IMG/VR virus record: IMGVR_UViG_3300025889_015601
Location: 1-20,576 of that record
Reading direction: 5' to 3' (one strand)
DNA length: 20,576 bases
From: a virus
Shown here in pieces: positions 13,992 to 19,352 of the stretch. Positions within the stretch are counted from its first letter, which is position 1; each line of letters begins with the position of its first letter. The notes beneath the pieces were generated by a model that saw nothing but the letters and a program-made list of their open reading frames with translations, was not told the DNA's origin and made no database searches. Both the position numbers and the translations under genes were made by a program.

Positions 13992-14201
13992 ATGAACAAT
14001 TCATCTACTGTACTTAAAGAACTTCAATCACTTCAAAAAACTTATAAAGTTCAGAACTTTAAGTTTACCTCTAGTCAACAGACACGATATGATGAACTTC
14101 TTGAACTTCGTCGTGCATTCATTGCATATTGGCAAGAAAATGGTATGGTTTGGACTGGACCTAGTAATGTAGGTAAGGCTAAAACAGAAGCCGCAGCTTG
14201 A
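13992..14201 (+). CDS. Small hypothetical protein (69 aa)
   Basis: The ATG at 13992 is preferred to an in-frame TTG at 13983. MNNSSTVLKELQSLQKTYKV is followed by a basic helix (YDELLELRRAFIAYWQENG). The pattern suggests two helices; no motif is known. TGATG overlap with the membrane micro-protein that follows. Confidence 0.6.
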   Translation: MNNSSTVLKELQSLQKTYKVQNFKFTSSQQTRYDELLELRRAFIAYWQENGMVWTGPSNVGKAKTEAAA

Positions 14202-14287
14202 TGGACATTACTAACACATCATTGTTACTCACTGGCATCATGTTTGTCGGTGGTATTATTCTCTTCTTCAAAGCAATTTACCGATGA
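14201..14287 (+). CDS. Single-pass membrane micro-protein (28 aa)
   Basis: MDITNTSLLLTGIMFVGGII then LFFKAIYR: one transmembrane helix with a positively charged C-terminus (N-out, C-in by the positive-inside rule). TGATG overlap before it, ATGA overlap after it. Too short for family assignment. Confidence 0.55.
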   Translation: MDITNTSLLLTGIMFVGGIILFFKAIYR

Positions 14288-14412
14288 TTGAAACTCTCTC
14301 TTTTGAATATGGTAACAGCGTTACCATTTTAGGTTTGGTTGGTGTTATCTCAACTGCCATCATTCTTGTAACCGTCTTTACTCGATACAACAATTCACCT
14401 CTGCGTAAGTAA
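14284..14412 (+). CDS. Single-pass membrane micro-protein (42 aa)
   Basis: MIETLSFEYGNSVTILGLVG followed by a hydrophobic helix (VISTAIILVTVF) and a basic tail, TRYNNSPLRK. Its size and layout resemble small photosystem or phage membrane peptides, but I see no specific match. Coupled by ATGA to the 28-aa membrane peptide, so the two may form a pair. Confidence 0.55.
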   Translation: MIETLSFEYGNSVTILGLVGVISTAIILVTVFTRYNNSPLRK

Positions 14413-14420
14413 TCATTACT

Positions 14421-14738
14421 ATGAAATTTGATCCTAAACAAACAGAAACATTTGAGACTGAAGGTTCAACATTTGAGTACAATCATGCTAGGTCAGAATA
14501 TCTCGCAGAAGATATTCTTGGCCAGTATGAAGACCAAATGAAGACTATGGCCAAAGCATATAAAAAGGCAAAGAAAGAACATAAGAAAACATATTATGGA
14601 CGTAACCTATTGTCTCTTCATTCAGAATGGAATGTTGAAGACAATGATGAAACTTTGTATCTCATCTTTGATGATGAAGAAGAATGTTTCACTGATGTCA
14701 AAACTGATAACGAATACTACTCAAATCCAAACGATTAA
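14421..14738 (+). CDS. Acidic hypothetical protein (105 aa)
   Basis: MKFDPKQTETFETEGSTFEY, then a Lys-rich helix (MKTMAKAYKKAKKEHKKTYY) and a very acidic C-terminal part (LYLIFDDEEECFTDVKTDNE). The alternating charge blocks suggest a protein-interaction role, possibly a DNA-mimic-like tail; not assignable. Ends in TAA abutting cassette copy 5. Confidence 0.65.
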   Translation: MKFDPKQTETFETEGSTFEYNHARSEYLAEDILGQYEDQMKTMAKAYKKAKKEHKKTYYGRNLLSLHSEWNVEDNDETLYLIFDDEEECFTDVKTDNEYYSNPND

Positions 14739-14739
14739 A

Positions 14740-14768
14740 GTTACTCACCTCCAATTGACCCCTGTAGT
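14740..14768 (+). promoter_or_regulatory. Promoter-like cassette, copy 5 of 11
   Basis: Invariant core; -10 is TGTAGT (14763-14768), one change from TATAGT and possibly weaker. 19 bases to ATG 14788. Confidence 0.65.
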
Positions 14769-14787
14769 GTAACCACGCAATCAACTT

Positions 14788-15129
14788 ATGACAATCACAC
14801 AAACCAAAGCAGAATATCAAACAGAATGTTTGATTGAAGTTCTTAACAATGAGTGGAAGGTATTTGCTATTGAGAATGGCCGTAACTTTCATGAGTATCT
14901 AACAATGGAAGTTGGTCGCAAATATATCAAAGTGTGGCAATCAAAATGCTATGATGGTGTTGTAAGAGAGGGTCGCAGTTGTTTTATGTTTGTAGATAAA
15001 GAAACTGGTGCATGTTATAAACCAGCCAGCCACAAGGCACCAGCCAAAGGCATTAGATTTTATATTGAATCACTTCTAGATACACCTGAAGTTGTTGATC
15101 AATACGGTTCATTCCTTTATCGTCGCTGA
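14788..15129 (+). CDS. Hypothetical protein (113 aa)
   Basis: MTITQTKAEYQTECLIEVLN starts a mixed alpha/beta protein with Tyr/Trp/Lys-rich strands (GRKYIKVWQSKCYDGVV, SCFMFVDKETGACYKPASHK). The DKETGACYKPAS..AP..GIR segment resembles a conserved phage domain I remember only as hypothetical. TGATG overlap with a membrane peptide downstream. Confidence 0.65.
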   Translation: MTITQTKAEYQTECLIEVLNNEWKVFAIENGRNFHEYLTMEVGRKYIKVWQSKCYDGVVREGRSCFMFVDKETGACYKPASHKAPAKGIRFYIESLLDTPEVVDQYGSFLYRR

Positions 15130-15206
15130 TGTTTACCATTATTCGTTTCTTTTATTATATTGCCGTCGGGGCATTCTTTGTAACCATTATCAAACACTTT
15201 TCCTAA
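15129..15206 (+). CDS. Single-pass membrane micro-protein (25 aa)
   Basis: MFTIIRFFYYIAVGAFFVTI plus IKHFS: almost the whole peptide is one aromatic-rich membrane helix. TGATG overlap with the upstream gene supports translation. Function unknown. Confidence 0.5.
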   Translation: MFTIIRFFYYIAVGAFFVTIIKHFS

Positions 15207-15211
15207 CTATC

Positions 15212-15415
15212 ATGTCACTCTCTGCAACTTGTGTCTCTAAACTTGTTGACGCACTCAAATCTGATGTTATTAACCACATCTATGGAGATGAGCGTTATAT
15301 GGAAATTATGCATGACTTAGTTTCTGATGCATTACGTGCCAAACTTGGTGATGTTGATGAGGATTTGTTCTATGAACTCGGTATGTGTTTAATTGACCGT
15401 ATTGAACTGAAATAA
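15212..15415 (+). CDS. Small helical hypothetical protein (67 aa)
   Basis: The ATG at 15212 is the sensible start (an upstream in-frame start at 15092 would lie inside another gene). MSLSATCVSKLVDALKSDVI and the acidic C-terminal helices (DLFYELGMCLIDRIELK) suggest a compact helical protein. Ends in TAA abutting cassette copy 6. Confidence 0.6.
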   Translation: MSLSATCVSKLVDALKSDVINHIYGDERYMEIMHDLVSDALRAKLGDVDEDLFYELGMCLIDRIELK

Positions 15416-15416
15416 A

Positions 15417-15445
15417 GTTACTCACCTCCAATTGACCCCTATAGT
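15417..15445 (+). promoter_or_regulatory. Promoter-like cassette, copy 6 of 11
   Basis: Invariant core; TATAGT at 15440-15445; 21 bases to ATG 15467. The leader (ACCACGCAATCA) matches those after copies 5 and 9. Confidence 0.7.
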
Positions 15446-15466
15446 GTAACCACGCAATCAATTCAA

Positions 15467-15649
15467 ATGGAGTTTAGAATCATTGTTCCATCTGCTCGAT
15501 ATGAAGATGTAACCACAAATGATTTGGATCAAGCATGGCGTATCTGTTGTGATCTATCTGAAGAGTTTGGATATGCAGAGGTTAAACGTAATCTTTGTGG
15601 CCCAGAGCCAATTCTAGGATCTTTCACTAACGGTAAATCAGACAAATGA
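15467..15649 (+). CDS. Small hypothetical protein (60 aa)
   Basis: MEFRIIVPSARYEDVTTNDL predicts a beta strand then a helix (DQAWRICCDLSEEFGYAEVK). No family recognised. First gene behind cassette copy 6; ATGA overlap with the next reading frame at 15646. Confidence 0.6.
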   Translation: MEFRIIVPSARYEDVTTNDLDQAWRICCDLSEEFGYAEVKRNLCGPEPILGSFTNGKSDK

Positions 15650-15753
15650 TCTACAACATCGCATCAGACATCAAGACCCGCAGAATTGTGTGGATTGATT
15701 CAACAACAATGAAGACAATGACCGCAGTTCAAGTATCAGCCTCAACCCGCTAA
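15646..15753 (+). CDS. Short ORF (35 aa), N-terminal part of a probably frameshifted gene
   Basis: MIYNIASDIKTRRIVWIDST begins with an ATGA overlap and a plausible strand-rich sequence, then reads poorly (MKTMTAVQVSASTR) to TAA at 15751-15753. In the +1 frame the sequence from 15722 on looks like genuine protein and ends exactly where cassette copy 7 begins, so the original gene probably ran 15646-15826. Confidence 0.5.
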   Translation: MIYNIASDIKTRRIVWIDSTTMKTMTAVQVSASTR

Positions 15754-15826
15754 TCTATGGGCATTTGTAATACAATTTCTGTGGTGGTTACAGTATTACA
15801 ATGTAAGGCCCTTTGTCGGATATTAA
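15722..15826 (+). pseudogene. Detached C-terminal part of the 15646 gene (+1 frame)
   Basis: Open from just after a TGA (15719-15721) to TAA at 15824-15826, with no start codon. It reads PQFKYQPQPANLWAFVIQFL then WWLQYYNVRPFVGY: a proline-rich linker and a Trp/aromatic membrane-type helix. Its stop coincides with the TAA that opens cassette copy 7, as for most real genes here. Confidence 0.45.
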
Positions 15827-15827
15827 A

Positions 15828-15856
15828 GTTACTCACCTCCAATTGACCACTATAGT
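15828..15856 (+). promoter_or_regulatory. Promoter-like cassette, copy 7 of 11
   Basis: Invariant core; TATAGT at 15851-15856; 18 bases to ATG 15875. Confidence 0.7.
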
Positions 15857-15874
15857 GTAACCACGACAAGCATT

Positions 15875-16072
15875 ATGACATTTCTCAACTGGGTCCAAGA
15901 AGCAATCGGTTGTAAAGTAGAAGATGAAAAAACTGGAATGGTTCATACCATTACCGGTGGTAAGTTTCTCGCCGATTCACCTATGTGGCCAATGGTTCAA
16001 CTTACAGATGAGAATGGAGTTGTAAGATATGCAACTCTTGATAGGTTTGAAGAACTGGTTTCTGTCGGGTAA
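15875..16072 (+). CDS. Small hypothetical protein (65 aa)
   Basis: [20 protein letters not shown] followed by [20 protein letters not shown] and a C-terminal strand-helix. It looks like a small SH3- or KOW-like beta barrel ([36 protein letters not shown]), of the kind that reads through DNA or RNA grooves; this is inferred from pattern only. Flanked by cassette copies 7 and 8, so it is a single-gene module. Confidence 0.6.
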   Translation: MTFLNWVQEAIGCKVEDEKTGMVHTITGGKFLADSPMWPMVQLTDENGVVRYATLDRFEELVSVG

Positions 16073-16076
16073 TAAA

Positions 16077-16105
16077 GTTACTCACCTCCAATTGACCACT
16101 ATAGT
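16077..16105 (+). promoter_or_regulatory. Promoter-like cassette, copy 8 of 11
   Basis: Invariant core; TATAGT at 16100-16105; 17 bases to ATG 16123. It heads the pentapeptide-repeat operon. Confidence 0.7.
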
Positions 16106-16122
16106 ATAGACACCACAATTTT

Positions 16123-16383
16123 ATGATCACCACATACAACGGATACGAAATCAAACCAGGTGCTAATCTTAAGAATGCTAGTCTTAAGGGTGCTAATCTT
16201 GAGGATGCTGATCTAAGAGGTGCTAATCTTGAGAATGCTAATCTATGGGGTGCTATTCTTAGGGGTGCTGATCTTAAGGGTGCTATTCTTAAGGGCGCTA
16301 ATCTAAGGGGTGCTAATCTAAGGGTTGCTAACCTTAAGGATGCTAATCTTAAGGGAACTATTTTAGAAGGACTTAAACTATGA
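16123..16383 (+). CDS. Pentapeptide-repeat protein 1 (86 aa)
   Basis: A head segment ([16 protein letters not shown]) is followed by about 14 pentapeptides of the A(N/D)LxG type and a tail, GTILEGLKL. Such repeats coil into a right-handed four-sided beta helix. Known members include DNA-mimicking gyrase protectors (Qnr, MfpA), but the A(N/D)LxG pattern is widespread in cyanobacteria with no single function. First of five tandem genes; ATGA overlap with the next. Its 3' half is duplicated perfectly at 17026-17157. Confidence 0.85.
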   Translation: MITTYNGYEIKPGANLKNASLKGANLEDADLRGANLENANLWGAILRGADLKGAILKGANLRGANLRVANLKDANLKGTILEGLKL

Positions 16384-16982
16384 TAGTCAACGGATACGAA
16401 CTTAAACCGGGTGTTGATCTTAAGGATGCTGATCTTAGGAATGCTAATCTTGAGAATGCTGATCTTAAGGGTGCTTATCTTAAGGGTGCTTCTCTATTTG
16501 GTGCCAATCTTAAGGGTGGTAATCTTGAGGATGCTAATCTAAGGGGTGCTAATCTAAGGGGTGCTGATCTTAGGGATGCTAATCTTAAGAGTGCTAATCT
16601 AAGGGGTGCTGATCTATGGGGTGCTAACCTTAAGGGTGCTGATCTTGAAGGTGCTTATCTTGAAGGTGCTTATCTTGAGGTTGCTAATCTTGAGGGTGCT
16701 GATCTTGAGAATGCTAATCTTGAGGGTGCTTATCTAAGTTCTGCTAACCTAAGTGGTTCTGACCTAAGGCGTGCTAATCTTGAGGGTGCTTCTCTATGGG
16801 GTGCTAACCTTAAGGGTGCTGATCTTAAGTGTGCTAACCTTAAGGGTGCTAAACTAAGGGGTGTTAATCTTAAGTGTGCTTATCTTAAGTGTGCCAATCT
16901 TGAGGGTGCTAATCTTAAGGGTGCTAATCTTAAGGGTGCTAATCTTAAGGGAACTATTTTAGAAGGACTTATAAACTCATGA
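16380..16982 (+). CDS. Pentapeptide-repeat protein 2 (200 aa)
   Basis: Head [14 protein letters not shown], about 36 pentapeptide units and tail [10 protein letters not shown]. This is the longest of the array: nine full turns of a pentapeptide helix if all units fold. The DNA repeat is a 15-base unit (AATCTTAAGGGTGCT and variants) kept nearly constant even at third codon positions, which indicates recent expansion or gene conversion rather than old divergence. ATGA overlaps on both sides. Confidence 0.85.
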   Translation: MIVNGYELKPGVDLKDADLRNANLENADLKGAYLKGASLFGANLKGGNLEDANLRGANLRGADLRDANLKSANLRGADLWGANLKGADLEGAYLEGAYLEVANLEGADLENANLEGAYLSSANLSGSDLRRANLEGASLWGANLKGADLKCANLKGAKLRGVNLKCAYLKCANLEGANLKGANLKGANLKGTILEGLINS

Positions 16983-17143
16983 ACATCAACGGATACGAAC
17001 TTAAACCGGGTGCTAACCTTAAGGATGCTGATCTTAAGGGTGCTATTCTTAAGGGCGCTAATCTAAGGGGTGCTAATCTAAGGGTTGCTAACCTTAAGGA
17101 TGCTAATCTTAAGGGAACTATTTTAGAAGGACTTAAACTATGA
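16979..17143 (+). CDS. Pentapeptide-repeat protein 3 (54 aa)
   Basis: Head [14 protein letters not shown] and only about seven pentapeptides before the tail GTILEGLKL. From 17026 on it is identical to the end of protein 1, so it looks like a short recombinant between a head of one gene and the end of another. ATGA overlaps join it to both neighbours. Whether so short a helix folds alone is doubtful; it may be a recombination by-product that is still translated. Confidence 0.7.
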   Translation: MNINGYELKPGANLKDADLKGAILKGANLRGANLRVANLKDANLKGTILEGLKL

Positions 17144-17727
17144 TAGTCAACGGATACAAAATCAAACCAGGTGCCAATCTTAAGGGTGCTGATCTAAGCG
17201 GTGCTAATCTTGAGGATGCTAACCTTAGGAATGCTAAACTATGGGGTGCTGATCTTTATGGTGCTAATCTAAGGGGTGCTAATCTTAAGGGTGCTTCTCT
17301 ATTTGGTGCCAATCTTAAGGGTTCTAATCTTAGGGATGCTGATTTAAGTTGTGCTGATCTTGAGGATGCTGATCTTGAGAGTGCTAAGCTTGAGAATGCT
17401 AATCTTAAGGGTGCTAATCTTGAGGATGCTAATCTTAGGAATGCTAATCTTAAGGGTGCTAATCTTGAGGATGCTGATCTTTGGAGTGCTGATCTTTGTA
17501 ATGCTGATCTTAGGAATGCTGATCTTATGAATGCTATTCTTAGGAATGCTGATCTTAGGAATGCTGATCTATGGGGTGCTGACCTAAGGGATACTAATGT
17601 AACCAACACCATTCTTGATAAGGAGAAAATCAATGATGATAAAGACCTCAGGATCAAAGAACTTGAGGAGGAACTTAAGAACATTAAAGCAACACTCAAA
17701 GAATCTTCTGGACACTTGAACAACTGA
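17140..17727 (+). CDS. Pentapeptide-repeat protein 4 with coiled-coil tail (195 aa)
   Basis: Head [14 protein letters not shown], about 29 pentapeptides rich in A(D/N)L(R/W)(N/G), then a non-repeat tail: [20 protein letters not shown] and further heptads ([15 protein letters not shown]). The tail should form a coiled coil, giving a dimeric or trimeric rod, unlike proteins 1-3 which stop at the helix. ATGA overlap with gene 3; a 64-base gap with its own -10-like box follows. Confidence 0.85.
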   Translation: MIVNGYKIKPGANLKGADLSGANLEDANLRNAKLWGADLYGANLRGANLKGASLFGANLKGSNLRDADLSCADLEDADLESAKLENANLKGANLEDANLRNANLKGANLEDADLWSADLCNADLRNADLMNAILRNADLRNADLWGADLRDTNVTNTILDKEKINDDKDLRIKELEEELKNIKATLKESSGHLNN

Positions 17728-17742
17728 CCACTGAACCCTTTA

Positions 17743-17762
17743 TAGGGCATCCAAATGCCTTA
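17743..17762 (+). other. Small hairpin after pentapeptide gene 4
   Basis: TAGGGCAT (17743-17750) pairs with ATGCCTTA (17755-17762) around a CCAA loop, with one G-T pair. It overlaps the TATAAT box at 17761. It may be a weak terminator or operator. Confidence 0.4.
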
Positions 17763-17766
17763 TAAT
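17761..17766 (+). promoter_or_regulatory. Isolated -10 box TATAAT before pentapeptide gene 5
   Basis: A perfect TATAAT lies 25 bases before the ATG at 17792 but with no -35 match 16-18 bases upstream (CTTTAT). It may be activator-dependent, or the gene may rely on read-through. Confidence 0.35.
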
Positions 17767-17791
17767 ACTTTCATACACAAGAGACACCTCA

Positions 17792-18340
17792 ATGAACATC
17801 AACGGATACGAAATCAAACCTGGTGCTAACCTTGAAGGTGTTGATCTAAGAGGTGCTAATCTTGAGAATGCTAACCTTGAGGGTGCTAATCTTAAGGGTG
17901 CTGACCTTGAGGGTGCTGACCTTTTTTGTTCTAACCTTAAGGGTGCTAATCTTAAGGGTGCTATTCTTGAGGGTGCTATTCTTGAGGGTGCTATTCTTAA
18001 GGGTGCTAATCTTGAGGGTGCTAATCTAAGGCGTGCTAATCTTGAGGGTGCTGATCTTGAGGATGCTAATCTAAGGCGTGCTAATCTTAAGAGTGCTAAT
18101 CTATGGGGTGCTATTCTTAGGGGTGCTAATCTATGGGGTGCTAATCTTAAGGGTGCTGATCTTTGGAATGCTGATCTAAGTGGTGCCAACCTTTGGGAGG
18201 TTAAACTTGAGGATGCTAATCTAACAAATACCATTCTTGAGAAGAAAGATGATGACAAAGATCTTAGGATTAGAGTCAAAGAACTTGAGGAAGAGAATAA
18301 GAAACTAAAAGCAACACTCAAAGGACTTATAAACTCATGA
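17792..18340 (+). CDS. Pentapeptide-repeat protein 5 with coiled-coil tail (182 aa)
   Basis: Head [14 protein letters not shown], about 27 pentapeptides (many [10 protein letters not shown]), then [20 protein letters not shown] and a heptad tail ([17 protein letters not shown]). Same architecture as protein 4, with tail sequences clearly related ([11 protein letters not shown]), so the two descend from one gene. Its stop overlaps the start codon of a truncated sixth copy at 18337. Confidence 0.85.
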   Translation: MNINGYEIKPGANLEGVDLRGANLENANLEGANLKGADLEGADLFCSNLKGANLKGAILEGAILEGAILKGANLEGANLRRANLEGADLEDANLRRANLKSANLWGAILRGANLWGANLKGADLWNADLSGANLWEVKLEDANLTNTILEKKDDDKDLRIRVKELEEENKKLKATLKGLINS

Positions 18341-18357
18341 ACATCAACGGATACGAA
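18337..18357 (+). pseudogene. Stub of a sixth pentapeptide gene (head only)
   Basis: ATG and the codons for MNINGYE are identical to the heads of genes 3 and 5, and the preceding ~14 bases match the junction at 16965-16978. After the seventh codon the sequence changes to AAGGGAGGTGGGTG and runs into cassette copy 9. The gene has been cut off by recombination with a cassette-bearing module. Confidence 0.75.
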
Positions 18358-18360
18358 AAG

Positions 18361-18389
18361 GGAGGTGGGTGTTATAGTTACTCACCTCC
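18361..18389 (+). other. GGAGGTG / CACCTCC hairpin at the stub-cassette junction
   Basis: GGAGGTG (18361-18367) is the perfect complement of CACCTCC (18383-18389), which belongs to cassette copy 9. In RNA reading through this point, a Shine-Dalgarno-like and an anti-Shine-Dalgarno-like stretch would form a 7-bp stem. Confidence 0.6.
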
Positions 18390-18405
18390 AATTGACCACT
18401 ATAGT
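18377..18405 (+). promoter_or_regulatory. Promoter-like cassette, copy 9 of 11
   Basis: Invariant core; TATAGT at 18400-18405; 18 bases to ATG 18424. This copy is not preceded by a complete gene but by the pentapeptide stub. Confidence 0.7.
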
Positions 18406-18423
18406 GTAACCACGCAATCAGAC

Positions 18424-18669
18424 ATGACTTTTATCAAATCAACAAAAAACGGGTGTACTTACACTCTTGATGGTAATCATCAAATCATTCTAATGTATCA
18501 TCCACTCTTTGCTGATGGTAACTACGAAACAAATCGTGGCGCTTATGAGTATGTTGAGTGGGATGAGTTGGATGAGGATGTGTTAGACGAAGCTGACCGT
18601 TGTTATGCACTACTCCGTCAAGAAGTAACACAAGACACACCAATGGCAGAAGAAGTTTACGGCGGATAA
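18424..18669 (+). CDS. Acidic hypothetical protein (81 aa)
   Basis: MTFIKSTKNGCTYTLDGNHQ. The ATG at 18424 is chosen because the longer frame from 18337 would translate the promoter cassette. The C-terminal half is very acidic (YVEWDELDEDVLDEADRCYA). No motif recognised; acidic small proteins of this kind sometimes act as inhibitors or DNA mimics, but nothing specific supports that here. Confidence 0.6.
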   Translation: MTFIKSTKNGCTYTLDGNHQIILMYHPLFADGNYETNRGAYEYVEWDELDEDVLDEADRCYALLRQEVTQDTPMAEEVYGG

Positions 18670-18705
18670 TTTACACCTTACCACACACACTTTTCTTTTT
18701 TAATC

Positions 18706-18918
18706 ATGGCACAAATCACCTACACCTTTCGAGTTCCTTACACTGTACCGACAGAAGCTGGAACTCGCCACATGAATGTCGAGGCGATGTATAATGATGA
18801 AGCAATGAGACTTGTTGAGGGTATGATACCAAACTCCACTGCAACTTGGCCAACAATTGTAAGAGAACACAACAGCGATAATGATAACAAAGGAGGGTTT
18901 TTGTCCTGGTTTTTTTAA
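18706..18918 (+). CDS. Hypothetical protein (70 aa)
   Basis: MAQITYTFRVPYTVPTEAGT opens a beta-rich protein with a helix (YNDEAMRLVEGMIPNSTATW) and a flexible tail ending KGGFLSWFF. It resembles small beta-alpha proteins of unknown function. It is the last gene before a rho-independent terminator at 18930, so it closes the unit that starts at cassette copy 9. Confidence 0.6.
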   Translation: MAQITYTFRVPYTVPTEAGTRHMNVEAMYNDEAMRLVEGMIPNSTATWPTIVREHNSDNDNKGGFLSWFF

Positions 18919-18929
18919 TTCTCTCCTCT

Positions 18930-18952
18930 GCCCCTCTTGCCGGGGCTTTTTT
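18930..18952 (+). terminator. Rho-independent terminator
   Basis: GCCCC (18930-18934) and GGGGC (18942-18946) form a GC stem around a 7-base loop, directly followed by TTTTTT (18947-18952). It lies 12 bases after the stop of the 18706 gene. It is the only classical terminator seen in the window. Confidence 0.85.
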
Positions 18953-18961
18953 GTGCGTCTC

Positions 18962-19016
18962 CGGCCCAGTCATACCAAGGGATCTCGGGATATTATAAAC
19001 TGTTTTTTCCATATCG
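18962..19016. repeat. 55-bp duplicated intergenic element, copy 2
   Basis: Same length as the copy at 13086-13140, about 49 of 55 bases identical, with the first 24 exact. It begins 10 bases after the terminator T-run. The 19017-19102 stretch that follows has no ORF of note and only weak similarity to the region after copy 1. Confidence 0.8.
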
Positions 19017-19102
19017 GGTCGGGATAACCTACTATCACACCTGATAGGAAGTAGAATTATAGAAAAATCAGTTTATGTAAAAAACTATCATCTTTATATG
19101 TA

Positions 19103-19294
19103 ATGGACTATAAGCAACTATCTAACACAATCTACCCTGACCTTGTTGATTACATTTTGAACAAACATGGTCAAGAGATGAGAAGTTTTTATCAAACTTG
19201 TGTTGATGAGTATTTGAATGAAGAGTTTGGTGAGTTACATTCAGGACCACGAAATAAACTGACAAAGGAGTTAATGAATCAGTTGATTTCTTAA
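19103..19294 (+). CDS. Small hypothetical protein (63 aa)
   Basis: MDYKQLSNTIYPDLVDYILN predicts helices throughout (FYQTCVDEYLNEEFGELHSG, KLTKELMNQLIS). Similar in style to the 15212 protein (both opening with a Leu/Asp-rich helix and a conserved-looking DEYL/DLFYEL segment), so they may be distant relatives. It stands between the duplicated element and cassette copy 10. Function unknown. Confidence 0.6.
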   Translation: MDYKQLSNTIYPDLVDYILNKHGQEMRSFYQTCVDEYLNEEFGELHSGPRNKLTKELMNQLIS

Positions 19295-19302
19295 GAGATA
19301 AA

Positions 19303-19331
19303 GTTACTCACCTCCAATTGACCCCTATAGT
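19303..19331 (+). promoter_or_regulatory. Promoter-like cassette, copy 10 of 11
   Basis: Invariant core; TATAGT at 19326-19331; 21 bases to ATG 19353. It drives the RNA ligase gene. Confidence 0.7.
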
Positions 19332-19352
19332 GTAACCACCCAATTGACTGAC

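Larger units (their letters stand above)
16266..17157 (+). repeat. 132-bp perfect direct duplication in the pentapeptide array
   Basis: Bases 16266-16397 are identical to 17026-17157 (offset 760). The unit covers the end of one pentapeptide gene, the ATGA junction and the start of the next. Perfect identity implies a very recent duplication or ongoing gene conversion. Confidence 0.9.

Noticed and set aside
15757-15846. A 29-aa ORF ending with LLTSN inside cassette copy 7
   Set aside because: Another frame of the same DNA reads better and ends at the TAA before the cassette; the LLTSN ending is just what the cassette encodes in this frame.
17718-17729. A degenerate twelfth promoter cassette before pentapeptide gene 5
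   Set aside because: CAACTGACCACT matches 11 of 12 cassette bases, but the 13 bases upstream and the -10 spacing do not; too short to support.
17256-18321. Two long minus-strand ORFs (164 and 193 aa) opposite pentapeptide genes 4 and 5
   Set aside because: Their Leu/Ala/Arg/Ser-rich five-residue repeat is simply the complement of the 15-base pentapeptide unit; the + frames have conserved heads, overlaps and tails.
18337-18669. A single 110-aa gene starting at 18337
   Set aside because: The first 29 codons are the pentapeptide head stub plus the promoter cassette; the ATG at 18424 fits the usual cassette-to-start distance.
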